Source: Adineta ricciae (Eukaryota > Rotifera > Eurotatoria > Adinetida > Adinetidae). Taken from it: a stretch of DNA of 64,000 nucleotides. Numbering within the stretch: the stretch's first letter is position 1; each line of letters begins with the position of its first letter. Positions 26,632 to 38,791 of the stretch are shown piece after piece. The notes below the pieces were generated by a model. That model was not told where the DNA came from and searched no databases. It saw only the letters and a program-made list of their open reading frames with translations. Made by a program: the position numbers and the translations under genes. The stretch spans positions 1-64,000 of the forward strand of contig CAJNOJ010000035.1 of the NCBI GenBank assembly GCA_905250025.1, written 5' to 3'.

Positions 26632-27890
26632 ATGGCGATTATCAGTTCCGGTTCGAATAATCCATCCCACGTGGGTCGACGTCGTCGAAATGCTTTTTCA
26701 CTGCCATTTCATTTGCTTCAAATACTCTCTCTGATAGTCATTCCATTTCTAATCCTAATGAATTATTTGACATTATGTGTGAATGTACCAACGCATCCAT
26801 GGCAGTGGCTAAATATTGTTTTTTCTTCGCTTGTTATTCTTCCATTTTCAATTGTTTTTATTATTATATCCTGTATTGATCCAGCTGATGAACAAGTTAT
26901 TCTTAAAAGTCAAGGACCAAGAATCGATTTCGATCGTCGTCAGCATCCGCATGTCATTACTCAATTGTACTGTCATGTTTGTTCTGTACATGTTAGCGAA
27001 CGAGCCAAGCATTGTTCATCGTGTAATAAATGTGTTTATTCATTTGATCATCACTGTATATGGTTAAATACCTGTGTGGGTGGAAAAAACTATCGACTGT
27101 TCTTTTCAATGTTATGTTTGATTGTTTTGGGTACATTGTTTATGTTTCTCAATAGTCTGCTTCAGTTCATTGGATCATTTTCTACTACATCATCACTCCA
27201 GTTAAAACCATTCTATAACACAGGTACATTTCGTCTTTGAACTAGAAGACCTCAGAATTAAACTCGGTTTTTAGATCAATATGCGATCTTAATGATACCA
27301 TCATCACTAGTTGCATTTCAAGTAATCACAGCTATTCTCGCCTTCTTTACACTTGTTATCTGTGGATTAGCTTTGTATCTTCTGGCATTTCATGTATATT
27401 TGTGTAAGTATACAAGATCTGGTTTAGTTTACTAACTTTGATGATATTAGCCTATCATGGACTATCGACCTACGATTACGTTGTTCAACATCGAATGAAA
27501 CGAACAGTTGATCAAACGATCAATCAGTTCAATCAACTAAATCTAACTCAACCGAATGAATCGACAGTGAAACAGTCGGAAACGAATCATGAAAAAGTTT
27601 GTCCTTACATTTCTACTCATGACGATATCTTCATTGTTTTTTTCAGCGAAAGAAACGTCGGCATGGATCGAGTAAGCAACAAAACGGTACAACGAATCAA
27701 GGACATACATCTCCTGTATACGTTGCCGAAGAAGATCATGTATATTTGATATGATTCAAAACTAATCATCATCTTTTTTTTTTATTTATGCTCCTAGAGA
27801 GATTCTCCTCGTCGTTTGCAAGCATGTCGAGGTTCACATCAAGAAGCGTACATTCTTCGAGCCATATCTCAAGTACATGATGAACATTAG
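26632..27890 (+). CDS. ZDHHC1: DHHC palmitoyltransferase, ZDHHC1/11 type
   Basis: A membrane S-palmitoyltransferase that transfers palmitate from CoA to protein cysteines. Five exons are inferred. Two membrane segments lie near residues 27-75, then the Cys-rich domain ([21 protein letters not shown]) and the catalytic [13 protein letters not shown], followed by two more membrane segments split over exons 1-2. Beyond the last segment, [13 protein letters not shown] matches the TTYEYIVQHR element of ZDHHC1 and ZDHHC11. The tail is basic (RKKRRHGS). A stop at 27752 would end the frame if the last intron (GTATAT to CTCCTAG, about 27738-27797) were not removed; removing it opens a frame to 27890, which I prefer. 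The gene symbol is approximate between the two paralogues. Confidence 0.88.
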
Positions 27891-28085
27891 TCAAGAAAAT
27901 CTTGGCCATTATTCATTGTTGTATGCGTCCGACGAGGTGAATTAACAGTCAGATGCATTATGAACAGTGATAGATAAATCATCCTGTTGTTATAGTTTTT
28001 ATCAAAATTTATCGATAAAATCTAAAAGAGCGCTGACTTGTTTTTCTCAATCTTTTCTTTAATTTGCAAGAGACTTTTTTAAAAA

Positions 28086-29380
28086 ATGATTCATCAATCT
28101 TTCGAAGGTTGTGCACCGAAACAAAATCCTCGCATATCTCTGAATTTTCTTACTGATATCGTTCAATTTTCTTCTCGAATCATTCGTTTGGTTATCAACA
28201 TTCTTTACGTCTATCGATTTCTCACAGCTATCAATGGACTACGTCTTCGTAGTCAGTTGAATGAAGATGATGAAATGCTAAAAATTCGTGCACCATACAT
28301 GTGTGCGACTCGACATCATCTCTCGGTTGAACCTGATGTTATTGAATTGCACAAAGAATTACGAAAGATAATGTACCGGTAGATTAAATTTTCGAGTAAA
28401 TTTCGATTTCATTTTCTGGATGAGAATAGATTCAAACATGAAGTTCGCTACATTGCGCATACCATTCAGCATTATCCTCATTTGATATTCCAAACAGTCC
28501 CACTACTTGAGTCGAGTGTTGGCAAGCTCCAGTGTCACCTTGATGATCTGGAAATGGCAGCAACGTTCAATGGAAATACCGACGGACAAGCAAATCCGAC
28601 GTGTAACACTGCCACTAAACATCAAACCAGGTGATTTGTACTCAGAAATAACTTCGTTTTCTAACTTCTTTCCGATTTCCTAGGTACAAATCGAAGAATA
28701 ACAACCAACAATTACCTGGATATCAATCCGAGAGTGATTCTCAAAAGACTCAAGTTAAAACTTCTAAGAAGCAAGAAAAATCTTCGCCTTCCCAAGTCTC
28801 ACTACATCAATCCGGTAAACTTCAACGTCTCGAAATGGATGAAGAACAAGTCTACATAATCACACGAAACATCCATCTAGCTCTGCATACGCTACTTATC
28901 AATACCAAGTAATTTATTCTTAGTTCATGATCTTCTACATGCAGATTTTCATAGATTAGTACATTTAACGACAAAAGATGGTATGAAAGCGGGCACTTCA
29001 ACATTGCTGTTTCCATTCATTTACGATATCGGAAAGAAATTCTGCCTTTCATTTTATTATCTACAATTGCTTTCTAAATACGTGTCACACCGAGCTATTC
29101 AATCAGAGAATCGGCCAGTACCGCCGTTAACTGATATTCGAGTGAATCTACATCCGGCAAATCGAAATGTTATCACTGAAGCGAATCAATTTCTCGTAGA
29201 TAATGTTCGTCGTTGGTTTGGAAAATATGTTTCTGTAAATGCGTTCTATCTTTTCAGTTCGCAAGAACGGTAAAAAAGCGTAGTGTGCGATTCAATGTGG
29301 CTACTCAACAATGTCTACCATCATCAGTTCTCACGCGTCGGTTTAGTAATATTCGAACTTCGACAAGAACAAAGAACTGA
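28086..29380 (+). CDS. unknown conserved-looking multi-exon protein
   Basis: I do not recognise this gene. Exons 28086-28377, 28431-28631, 28683-28911 and from about 28954 join in frame through GT-AG introns of about 50 nt. The N-terminal part is hydrophobic and helical (near IIRLVINILYVYRFLTAI), followed by an amphipathic region (ELRKIMYRFKHEVRYIAH), a Lys/Ser/Gln-rich linker, and a second helical part (YIITRNIHLALHTLLINT, then FPFIYDIGKKF). The 3' end is ambiguous: reading through gives a stop at 29273, while a 60-nt intron from about 29200 gives a basic tail and a stop at 29380. Membrane association is possible but no clear transmembrane pattern emerges. Confidence 0.7.
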
Positions 29381-29676
29381 TCACATTTTTTTTCCAATTG
29401 TAAAAATAATAATCTAATTGATAGAGTTTTAGTAGAAATCATTGTTGTTATGAGAGCGATTTTTTATATGAGAAAACAAAACCAGGTTTTGATGGAATAG
29501 AAACTTACGGCCTCTAGTACTTGAGAATAGGTGCATATATTTGATTGGTCTGCCGCATCAAACCGATTCACAATAAGACACAGCACACATACAAAGATAC
29601 AAAGAAATAGATCGGCATTTTCATCGATAATCTATCGATATAACAGCACATATCTCAGATAATTTAAATATTAATT

Positions 29677-30728
<1,052 letters not shown>

Positions 30729-30844
30729 ACGAATGAACAGATCCATTTAATCTAACCATGTCAGATAGAGATTATTTCCCTGTAGAATAATAAACATATC
30801 GGATATTTTTCTTTTCTTATCAAAATCATCAAGAATCATCTTTT

Positions 30845-30860
30845 TCTTTCATATTTCTAG
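30845..30860 (+). promoter_or_regulatory. acceptor-like site before SPCS2
   Basis: A T-rich run ending in TAG (ttcatatttctag) lies ten bases before the SPCS2 ATG and within the 142-bp gap after PCNA. It could be a trans-splice or 5' leader acceptor. Confidence 0.3.
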
Positions 30861-30870
30861 ATTAATTACA

Positions 30871-31757
30871 ATGAGCGATACTGTAAGATCCGGTCTCTTG
30901 GTAACTTCTTAACCACAATTCTCTTCTTTCATTCTTCTTCCAGGCAGCAGGGGTTACGACAACTGACAAGCCCATCAAAGTTAATAAATGGGAAACGAAT
31001 GCAGTTAAAAATGCACTTGACGATGCTTGCAAGAAAGTAAGAAACATGCGAATGTTCAAGTAATGACCAATTCATCTTGATATGATTAGTATTTCAAAGA
31101 GACATTGAATTTCGCTGAAGACTACAAACTAATGGATGGCCGTCTCTATATCTCGTTTATTGCATGTCTATTTTCGGGTTATGCTTTGATTTATGATTGG
31201 TTAAATCCATTTCCCAAATCACGTTCAATACTCATTCTTTGCGTCATAGCGTAAGTAGACAAAAACCAGCGTGTATCTTCGTCATCGTTGAAAACCCATG
31301 GATCAGATACTGAACATCATATTCTTTAGCTACTTTATTTTAATGGGCATTCTGACATTCTATATGCAATTCATCGAACGTGGTAAATTCTACGCTGGTA
31401 AACTCGGTAAATAGTTTCTGTATTGCTTTTTGATGTTTCGAACTTAACGGAAACGAATTTAGTCGATCGAGCTGGTGTTGATCCTGTTTCTCGCTGTACG
31501 GTTTCATCGAAATTGAAAAAGTACGTCAGACACTCGTTGTTTACATCTCTCGACAAGATCCAATTTCATTTAGATATGATGATAAATATCAGTTAACTTT
31601 GGACTACAATGATGGAACAGATAAGACATCAAAATCCCTAAAAAAATCGATTGGAAATTATTTCGATGAGAATGGTGTTCTGTGTTATGATCGTTTTACC
31701 GCTGACATACGAAAAATGTATGATGAAGCACGATTGAATGCGCGAAAAGCGAAATAA
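30871..31757 (+). CDS. SPCS2: signal peptidase complex subunit 2
   Basis: A non-catalytic subunit of the ER signal peptidase complex. The short first exon (MSDT) is followed by an exon with KPIKVNKWETNAVKNALDD, which matches the family N terminus (KPVKIDKWDGSAVKNSLDD in human). Two membrane segments follow (around YISFIACLFSGYALI and YFILMGILTFYMQF) on either side of the short luminal turn NPFPKS, then the cytosolic domain with SSKLKKYDDKYQLTLDY and TKSLKKSIGNYFDENG. Six exons, short GT-AG introns, about 200 residues. Its likely AATAAA (31823-31828) falls inside the opposite-strand frame at 31813-32289. Confidence 0.93.
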
Positions 31758-31812
31758 ATCAAATGATGAAAAGAGAAAAAAAAATGACTAAAACAAAATG
31801 TTAGTCTTTGTT

Positions 31813-32289
31813 TTATGTTTTCAATAAACGTTTTGAACATCGGACTTTTTCCTCTTGTCGATAGCGACGACCATAATACCGTTGCTTCTCTTCCAGTCGT
31901 TTCATGTGTGCATGAAAAAGGAACAAACATACCAGATGATACACGAGATACACAACTATCATTGAACGAATCCATTGAATATACTGATGAATATTCAGTG
32001 GATAAGTTAGTTCACTATGAGATAGACATTTCGATGAGCTTGACGTTGAGAGAAATGAAAATGTTGGTAAAATTTTGCTTAGTTGAAAACTAGTTAACCA
32101 TGACCAAATATTCGCGGACAGACCTTTTTGATTCGATAAACTCGATTGACATTGCTGTATTTGAAAGGCGAGATGCAATGGCTGATATGCGTTCCAGACA
32201 TGCGTCAATGATGAACATGCAAGAAGTAATAAACTAGCGAAGAATATCCGTGCAAAATGAACTAAATAACCTCGTTTGGATGACATCAC
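31813..32289 (-). CDS. small membrane protein, unknown
   Basis: A single frame of 158 residues. It has a hydrophobic N-terminal segment (HFARIFFASLLLLACSSL) that could be a signal anchor, a Ser-rich middle, a second hydrophobic segment (IVVYLVYHLVCLFLF) near residue 115 and a strongly basic tail (RLEEKQRYYGRRYRQEEK). The basic tail after the last segment suggests a cytosolic C terminus. I know no family. It is convergent with SPCS2, and the SPCS2 poly(A) signal lies in its last codons. No AATAAA is evident just downstream on its own strand, so the gene call is moderate. Confidence 0.5.
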   Translation of the reverse strand: MMSSKRGYLVHFARIFFASLLLLACSSLTHVWNAYQPLHLAFQIQQCQSSLSNQKGLSANIWSWLTSFQLSKILPTFSFLSTSSSSKCLSHSELTYPLNIHQYIQWIRSMIVVYLVYHLVCLFLFHAHMKRLEEKQRYYGRRYRQEEKVRCSKRLLKT

Positions 32290-32947
32290 AGATGATTATA
32301 GGCGGGAAATATAAATGTGTTATTTATCAGCCTACTGAGACGAGTTTCATAGAACATCAATTCACTATCTTAATCGTAGATGCGTATGATCATATTCCAG
32401 AACTTGATGGGATATCTTCTGGAATATGAATCATTGATTGAGACTTGAATAATTTAAATTCCTTTCGAATGAAAAGAAAAGAAAAGCTATTGACATGTTG
32501 ATTGAGTATCTTCCCTCTTGAATGAAATCATTTCCTTCAATGTAATATTCATGTTTTTCACTTTAAAGTAGCGGAAAAAAGAATATATTCTTTTGTGTAA
32601 ATCTGTATGATACTTTCTTCGACTGAATGATCTGTCATCATGCTAAGGCTCATTTGTTTGACAAGCTTGTTTCACGTCTCAAAGATATTTTATTCATCAT
32701 TCAACTAAATATAACATGATAGGAATACTTGGGTTTAAACCAATGGAAATATCGCTGACGAATGTTAATAATTAATATATTTTCCAAATGTGAAGTGCGA
32801 AAAGTGCATGTTAATACGCCGGAGAAATCTCAAATTTTTCCACAAAGTGTAAATTGGCAAAAAAACGATATTCATTTATTTGAAATAAACAACATATAAC
32901 AGTGGTTCGAATGCCTAACGATATGGCCAGTTCGTTTGACTTGCGTC
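32290..32947. other. spacer with a hairpin
   Basis: No gene recognised. It contains an imperfect inverted repeat at 32386-32434, listed separately. Confidence 0.5.
32386..32434. repeat. inverted repeat, about 17-bp stem
   Basis: The left arm atgatcatattccagaa and the right arm ttctggaatatgaatcat pair almost fully around a 14-base loop. The stem is shorter than a typical animal microRNA precursor but could extend imperfectly outwards. It lies between two minus-strand genes and matches no repeat elsewhere in the window that I noticed. Confidence 0.7.
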
Positions 32948-34075
32948 CTACAAATTTGAAGCATCGATACTCCTATTGACAGCAAAACTTGTCGCCAGAT
33001 CATGGCTTTTATTGAGAATGATTCGTCGACATGTAATCACTCGTATGAATTCACCGCGAAAGATTCGACTTGTTAAACAATAGAGATAAAAATTACAGCC
33101 GAAATGAATGTACATGAGCGCACGAAGCATGCGAAATATAAATACATAGAGAGGAGTATCTGGAACAGGATTCTGCTGATCGCGGTTGATTTGTTCAAGA
33201 AAAATCAAATAAACAGTGACAGGCACAGTTGTACATAGAAAGACGAGAACACATGAAGACATCATTAATGACATTTGTCGTTCGAATGCTTTCCGATGCG
33301 ATGGGCTTTTTCTTAACGAGATGCTCCCATGTAATGTTTGTTGAATATTCGTGATTTTCGTTGACACGCTTCCACTTCGAAGACTTTCGAAATGGTGACG
33401 TTGTCGTCGAAGAATACAAACAATTCGAATGTTGCAAAAGATCATAATGCATCCCGGAAGGAAACAAAACACGATCATATCGATTTTTGGCCAAATGACT
33501 TTATAGAAAAAGTAATAATTCGGATACTCATCGCGATTTTCCAAACAGTGAGCTGTCGTTCGATTACCGCCTCGTTCTTGTCCGATGCCAGCCGAAAAAT
33601 AGTGTCCATTGATACCGCACAGGAGAAAAAAGAAAATAAGTATCGCAATTAGAGCATTTCGTGGTGTACACAGAAGTTTCGCGCGCAGAGGTATTTCCGT
33701 TCGTAGAAATCGGTCAATTGCCAAGCCGGCAATGCACCAGGACGAAAGATCCATGAAAACATACCCGAAAAAAGTTCGAAAACGACAAGCAAGCGCCGAA
33801 TAATTTTGTAATTGAATGGAAAAGGCGTCGGCCAAGAAGAACCATAACGACGCAATAAGCGCTATTGAATCACTAATTGAAAGAATCAGAAGAAAGATAC
33901 TACTGGATATTTGTCGCATGCGATGACTAGAAAATGTCAGAAGAGCAAACACATTTCCAGTAAAGCCTAAACTATAGATAATTGAATAGATGACTGTGCC
34001 GATTCGATTTCCTAGTGCAGTGTAATCAATAGATGCAGTCGATTGTGTTGGAGTAGAAGTCGTAGCATTCATCAT
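32948..34075 (-). CDS. rhodopsin-family GPCR, intronless
   Basis: A 375-residue seven-transmembrane receptor in one exon. The short N terminus carries an N-glycosylation site (NATT). TM1 has GNVFALLTF. The TM3 cysteine (ALACRFRTF) and a second cysteine in extracellular loop 2 (AHCLENRDE) can form the conserved disulfide. The DRY motif is DRF (AIDRFLRTE), and TM7 has NFYLY in place of NPxxY, before helix 8 (SRIFRGEF). Loop 3 is long and basic. These are features of the divergent peptide-receptor-like group expanded in small protostomes; the ligand cannot be named. A single-exon structure is usual for such receptors. A decayed receptor lies 1 kb upstream on the same strand. Confidence 0.9.
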   Translation of the reverse strand: MMNATTSTPTQSTASIDYTALGNRIGTVIYSIIYSLGFTGNVFALLTFSSHRMRQISSSIFLLILSISDSIALIASLWFFLADAFSIQLQNYSALACRFRTFFGYVFMDLSSWCIAGLAIDRFLRTEIPLRAKLLCTPRNALIAILIFFFLLCGINGHYFSAGIGQERGGNRTTAHCLENRDEYPNYYFFYKVIWPKIDMIVFCFLPGCIMIFCNIRIVCILRRQRHHFESLRSGSVSTKITNIQQTLHGSISLRKSPSHRKAFERQMSLMMSSCVLVFLCTTVPVTVYLIFLEQINRDQQNPVPDTPLYVFIFRMLRALMYIHFGCNFYLYCLTSRIFRGEFIRVITCRRIILNKSHDLATSFAVNRSIDASNL

Positions 34076-35085
34076 CGATGTTAAATTGTGTGAACGACGA
34101 TTGGTTTGAAGGAGAAAACGCGGCGTTCCTTTTCTCTTTTTAACAATGTGTTTGTCAGAGAAGAACAGAGGATTTAGTTCCTATGAAAACATGAATTCGT
34201 GCTTCATTTAACTTATGTGCGGCAAGAAGAAGAAATACTTGAATATCTACAAATAGGATTACTAATGTTCGATGAAAAAATCGTCGATTAGAATTCGAAT
34301 CAAGAAGACTGTGCTGTTGAATTTAACGATAACAGCATCAATAAATGTCAACTTCGAAGTTTTCTCTTTAACATGCACAATTTACTTTTGATCAATCATA
34401 ATCGACAACATTGTAAAAGAAAGTTAGTTAGTCGTGACAAGAGTCTATTATAAAGTGGTGTCGTTTGTCATATCTGAAAAAGAGAAATGAAAATAGTTCA
34501 TTTGGATTGGAAGAAAAGGCATGTTTTGGTTTGACTAATGTGTGTGCGAAAACAATTTATGAAACGTTTTTGAACGGGTACCAGGACGTGAAAACTGTTG
34601 CTTTGTATTAAAGGTCAAATAAGGTCGTATTCAATATGTTCTTTCAGAAAAATTATAGCGACATGAATTGTTTTTATTGGAAGGCGGAGTTAAGAACTTC
34701 CTTGCTGTTGGAAAAACAATCGATGTGAAGAAAAAGCAAAGAAGAACAATAGAGAAATAGATCTTAACTCATCAACAGAAGAAAAATCAATGAGGACGCA
34801 TACAAGAAATGAATTCTTTGTGTAACTTACAAACAATAGGTTAACATCTTTCTCTTTCTCCTTCGCCTGCTTTTAATGCAATCTTCGAACAGTAAATAGT
34901 GCCGAAGAAATTGACTAACAATTAATCTTCTGTTAGATTAGAATAAAGCTCGCTCTTCAGTTTATAAAAGGGAAGCGTAAGAGGATGATAGAGAAAGAGA
35001 AGAAAACGATGAAAAAAAACTGCTTACAAGCCGCCTGAAAAGAAGGGAGGAAAATGAAGAACGAGTGATATGACATGGTAAAAAT
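34076..35085. other. spacer, no gene
   Basis: AT-rich, A-rich runs, no frame of note. Holds the promoter side of the intact GPCR and the 3' side of the decayed one. Confidence 0.5.
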
Positions 35086-36245
35086 CTATTTATGAGAAAA
35101 TCCGGTTAAATCTACAGGTGTTCTTAATGACGAAGATTTTCTGATAGAATGTTGCTTATGAAAGTTTTCGCTGTGTAAATAACGTCGTTGACGATAATAT
35201 TCATGTTGAGCGACATATTTATAGTTGATTAACAAACACAAAAGATTCTTCACATGATACCGATATCTACCTGATATAAGGAGACAAATGAAACATCTGT
35301 ATGCATAGGAAAGCGTAAGAGATGATTGCGACTGATGATTGAAATGTATGATATGCAAATAAAATATCGAATAGGGTGATAACGACATCAGCAAAAGATC
35401 GCTGATTCTCGATGGTAGATGAATAATTAAGTCCATCGCTGCAGCGATGGATTTGCGAGATGTCTGCTTTTTGTTCGTTTTCTTTCGTTGACATCCGATT
35501 AAAACAGATATGAAAAAAGATAATTAAACATGGTATTGAAATTCCAAGTAGATTATAGGAATAATTAGTTGCATTTAATAATTGTTTACTGGTCTTGTCT
35601 AATGTCATAGAACATACTTCAATGCTTTTCTCTATATTTAGAAGCTATTATCAAGAGAGAAAGGAAAGAAGTTTTCCTGTATTTTACCCTGAAGATAATC
35701 TTGAAAATCTTCTTTCTTTGATACTTCAGAACTTCAATGGGGTAAACATTGAGCTTACTTAAAATAAATATCAGGAAAACCGTCGAATACATCGTATTGG
35801 TGTAATTCAAACTCCGACTCCAATAAGAATTACCGCGATGAGAATTCTTCAAGACGATTAACTGATCGAGGATTAAGAAGATCATAAGTCATGTTATCAG
35901 AAGCAAATTCATCTTTGCAAAATACGTCAAGAACTTACAAGCAAAATCTGATATGTGAATCAAGTAGTGTTGACCTGCTATGTGATCCTGATGAATATAG
36001 CCAAAAAGGTTATCGAATAAGTGATAGAGAAATACTCAAATTATCAATAGTGACGATTTCGAATAGGAACCTTTCGGATGAGCCGGAGGGTGCACTTGAT
36101 AAATAGGACATACGCAATGAATTCGTTCGTATAACCGCTCGCGAACGAGAATACATAGTAGAAGAATGTTCAATGAGATACTTATTAGAAAGGAGCAACT
36201 GGAGAAAAAACAGGTATTTGCCATAGTCGAAATCGATAAATTCAC
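35086..36245 (-). pseudogene. decayed rhodopsin-family GPCR
   Basis: Receptor landmarks remain in order on the minus strand but in interrupted frames. TM1 is FLISISLNILLLCIL, near 36170. A TM3-like segment with a disulfide-type Cys (DFACKFLTYF) and a DRY-like LDQLIVL follows, separated by an in-frame stop; another stop lies between TM1 and TM2. Then come a TM4-like segment (YSTVFLIFILSK), a TM5-like segment (GISIPCLIIFFHICF) and, in a third frame, TM6-TM7 with a helix-8-like SGRYRYHVKNLL and a Ser/Arg tail. At least two stops and two frame changes would have to be explained by introns for this to be functional; no good GT-AG pairs remove them. It is probably a relative of the intact receptor at 32948-34075. 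Confidence 0.6.
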
Positions 36246-36614
36246 TGTAGAAGAGTGAATTTGTTCTGTTAGTCTTGAGAGAGTCTTTCGAGAGCCGACA
36301 ATGGCTTTGATATACGAAATAAAGTTTGAACTACTTCATTCGGAAATGTAACACGAATAGTTTCATTGTAATCTACTACTAAAGATGTTCTCATATCTTC
36401 GTTTCTTGATCTACTTCAGCATTGATTATTTTGACATTCATGAATTATAAATGAAAGGATAAAGTCGACTTAGCTCGACGAGTTTTCAACGAATTAATCA
36501 TGTCAACAATGTTTCTCTTTTTTTTCTCAGCATCAAAAAGTGTTAGACTTGATGGATTGACTTAATTAAATTTAAGCGCGTAACATTCGATCGCGTCGAT
36601 TGATTCTATTTGAT
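36246..36614. other. spacer before ARID1
   Basis: Divergent promoter interval between the decayed GPCR and the ARID gene. A T-rich run ending CTCAG (near 36517-36531) is acceptor-like, but all frames after it stop before the ARID exon, so I see no upstream coding exon. Confidence 0.45.
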
Positions 36615-38791
36615 ATGGAACGTGAGAAAATGACGATGGAAATCTTCGATCGATTGTTGAAATTTGGCAATGAATCAGTAAGGAAATGATTGTAATTGAT
36701 TCTCTTGCGAAGATATGAACGTATCTCTAGGACCGACCGTTGTTTTGTCAACGTTTGCAAAATATTTGGAACGAGCAGACTATTTCCTGTCAATCATATC
36801 CGACAATCACGAATCAAATGCTTGATTTGTACAAACTACATAATCTCGTTCAAGAAAGACAAGGCTATTTGGAAATTACGACGAATCGTGGTTGGAAAGA
36901 GATCTCGAATATCTTAGGTTTTGGCGATTCGGGCAAGGAATACTACGGGAAAAGTTCGATACATTTTGTCTCGTTGATTTCTATTAGGTTCAGCTGCGTA
37001 CAGTGTTAAACGTAATTACATTCGATTAGGTTTACTAGCATACGAATGTCGTTTTGATCGAGCTGGAATTGATCCACGTTCCGTGATGGAAATGGCTGAA
37101 ATGCCACATACAGTTCAGTTCACGTGTAAAATCAAAAAATCATCTTATTCTTCACTTGAGATTTAGGTTAAGAAGAGAAAGCGTGGTAATATTTGTGCAT
37201 CAACACCTGTAAAAGTTTGTTCACAAACACCTGCTTCCTGATGGTAGCTTATTATTTTGCGTAGATCAGTAAACAACAATTCCAAACACCGCACGATCCT
37301 GACGAAACAAAAAAGCATTTGCCACTACCTATTGACATCCCTTCATCTCGCATTCCAATGCAATCATTATGTCTGACTGATTTTCAACATCTCGCCTTTA
37401 TTCTCCGTACTGGTTGGTTGGCGGATATGAACAAACATTTAGATACGCTTCTTATTTTGCTCAGTGAACCGCGCACAGCCTGTTACTTTCATCTAAAATC
37501 GCTGCCGGGTTTATTCAATGCCATCATGGAGCAATACGTCGGTAAAACTTTGATCATTTTCTAACACAAATAGCTATCCGTTTGTATATAAGCTTGTCTA
37601 CATGAATTGTTTCATCAATCGTTTGTACAACTCTCGCCGCCAAATGGTTCTTGCATGGATTGGTTTCTTCAATTGAAATTACGGATCGATGAGGGTGTCA
37701 TTGGTCCTATATCAAACGAACAACATTTAGAAAGACTCTTCTTCGGTACACATCGCTATGTACTCAAACGGTTGATGACACAATCAACTAACCATCAGTA
37801 TATGATTTCTATTGATCGCTCCCACTCATTGATGATCCGATGTTCGTGTTTATCAACAATAGTACGAAATTTATCATTTATTGAAGAAAACGACTATTTA
37901 GCTAATGATCGATATTTTATCGATATTCTCCTAGAAGTGTTAAATTGTCATCATGAAACAATGCATCAATTATTTGATTGTTCGCATACACAATCACTGA
38001 ATGAGTCCAATTGTCTGCTAGATGACCCATTGACTTGTTCGAAAGCTGATAGTCAACAGCATTTTATGTATCTTCTGGATAATACATTTGTTACATTAGC
38101 CAATCTCTCAACATTTATTGAACTTCAACATTATCATTCGACAACACGATTTCGATTAGTTCATACGCTCATTCATTGGATTTTATGTGCATTATCATTT
38201 GCAGATGAAACATTTATTTCGATGAACATGGAAGAGCAAATGACAAACAAGAAAATTCACGTATCTCCACGTGAAATTACCTTACAAATCTTTGCGAAAT
38301 TGTGCACAAACGAAAGCAATGTTGATTTCATTTTACTCGATCTGAACTGGGATGAAATGCAAACTTTCAGTCGCACACTTCTATCTTTAATGAATTCGAT
38401 TAAGCAGGAAGATACCAATCGTGAATACTGTTTAATCATCATCTGTTCTCTATGCAAACGAAATCGATCGTTAGTCGAATATTTCTCTTCGCAAATCATT
38501 TGTATTGAATTGATCTTCAATTACTTGGAATTCTATGAATACAATCAACAACAGTATCTGATCGCAACCTTAGCATCCTACTACAACGCATCGTCGACAA
38601 TGCCAGTCAATCATTCAGCTGATATGATGATTGATTCATGCATTCAACTATTATTACTCTTTGCCAATACTGAAGAAAAGAACTGTTTGACAATGTTCGA
38701 ATATCGACTTCTCGATATGTCAGCGTCCATTTATTTCGAACAGAGAATCTTAAAAGCATTTGCTGAGATTCTGTATCTAATCAATTCATAA
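36615..38791 (+). CDS. ARID1: short BAF250/ARID1-like SWI/SNF subunit
   Basis: BAF250 (Osa, ARID1A/B) is the DNA-binding signature subunit of the BAF chromatin remodeller. Six exons (36615-36677, 36731-36932, 36988-37112, 37167-37214, 37265-37541, 37593-38791) give 637 residues. The ARID domain starts near residue 20: LQNIWNEQTI, QMLDLYKLHNLVQERQGY, GWKEISNILGFG, then AAYSVKRNYIRL and YECRFDRAGIDP, close to the ARID1 pattern. The BAF250 C-terminal domain follows (LERLFFGTHRYVLKRL, IRCSCLSTIVRNLSFIEEND). Family members usually exceed 2,000 residues, with a huge disordered N-terminal half that is absent here. The second intron (36933-36987) appears to use a GC donor (GCAAGG). Confidence 0.87.

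Noticed and set aside
27738-27754. End of the ZDHHC gene at 27754
   Set aside because: A GTATAT donor and a CTCCTAG acceptor give a typical 60-nt intron and open a further coding exon to 27890.
35891-36106. Plus-strand frame with protein-like composition
   Set aside because: It lies antisense to the TM1-TM3 region of the decayed receptor, has no partner exons and no domain.
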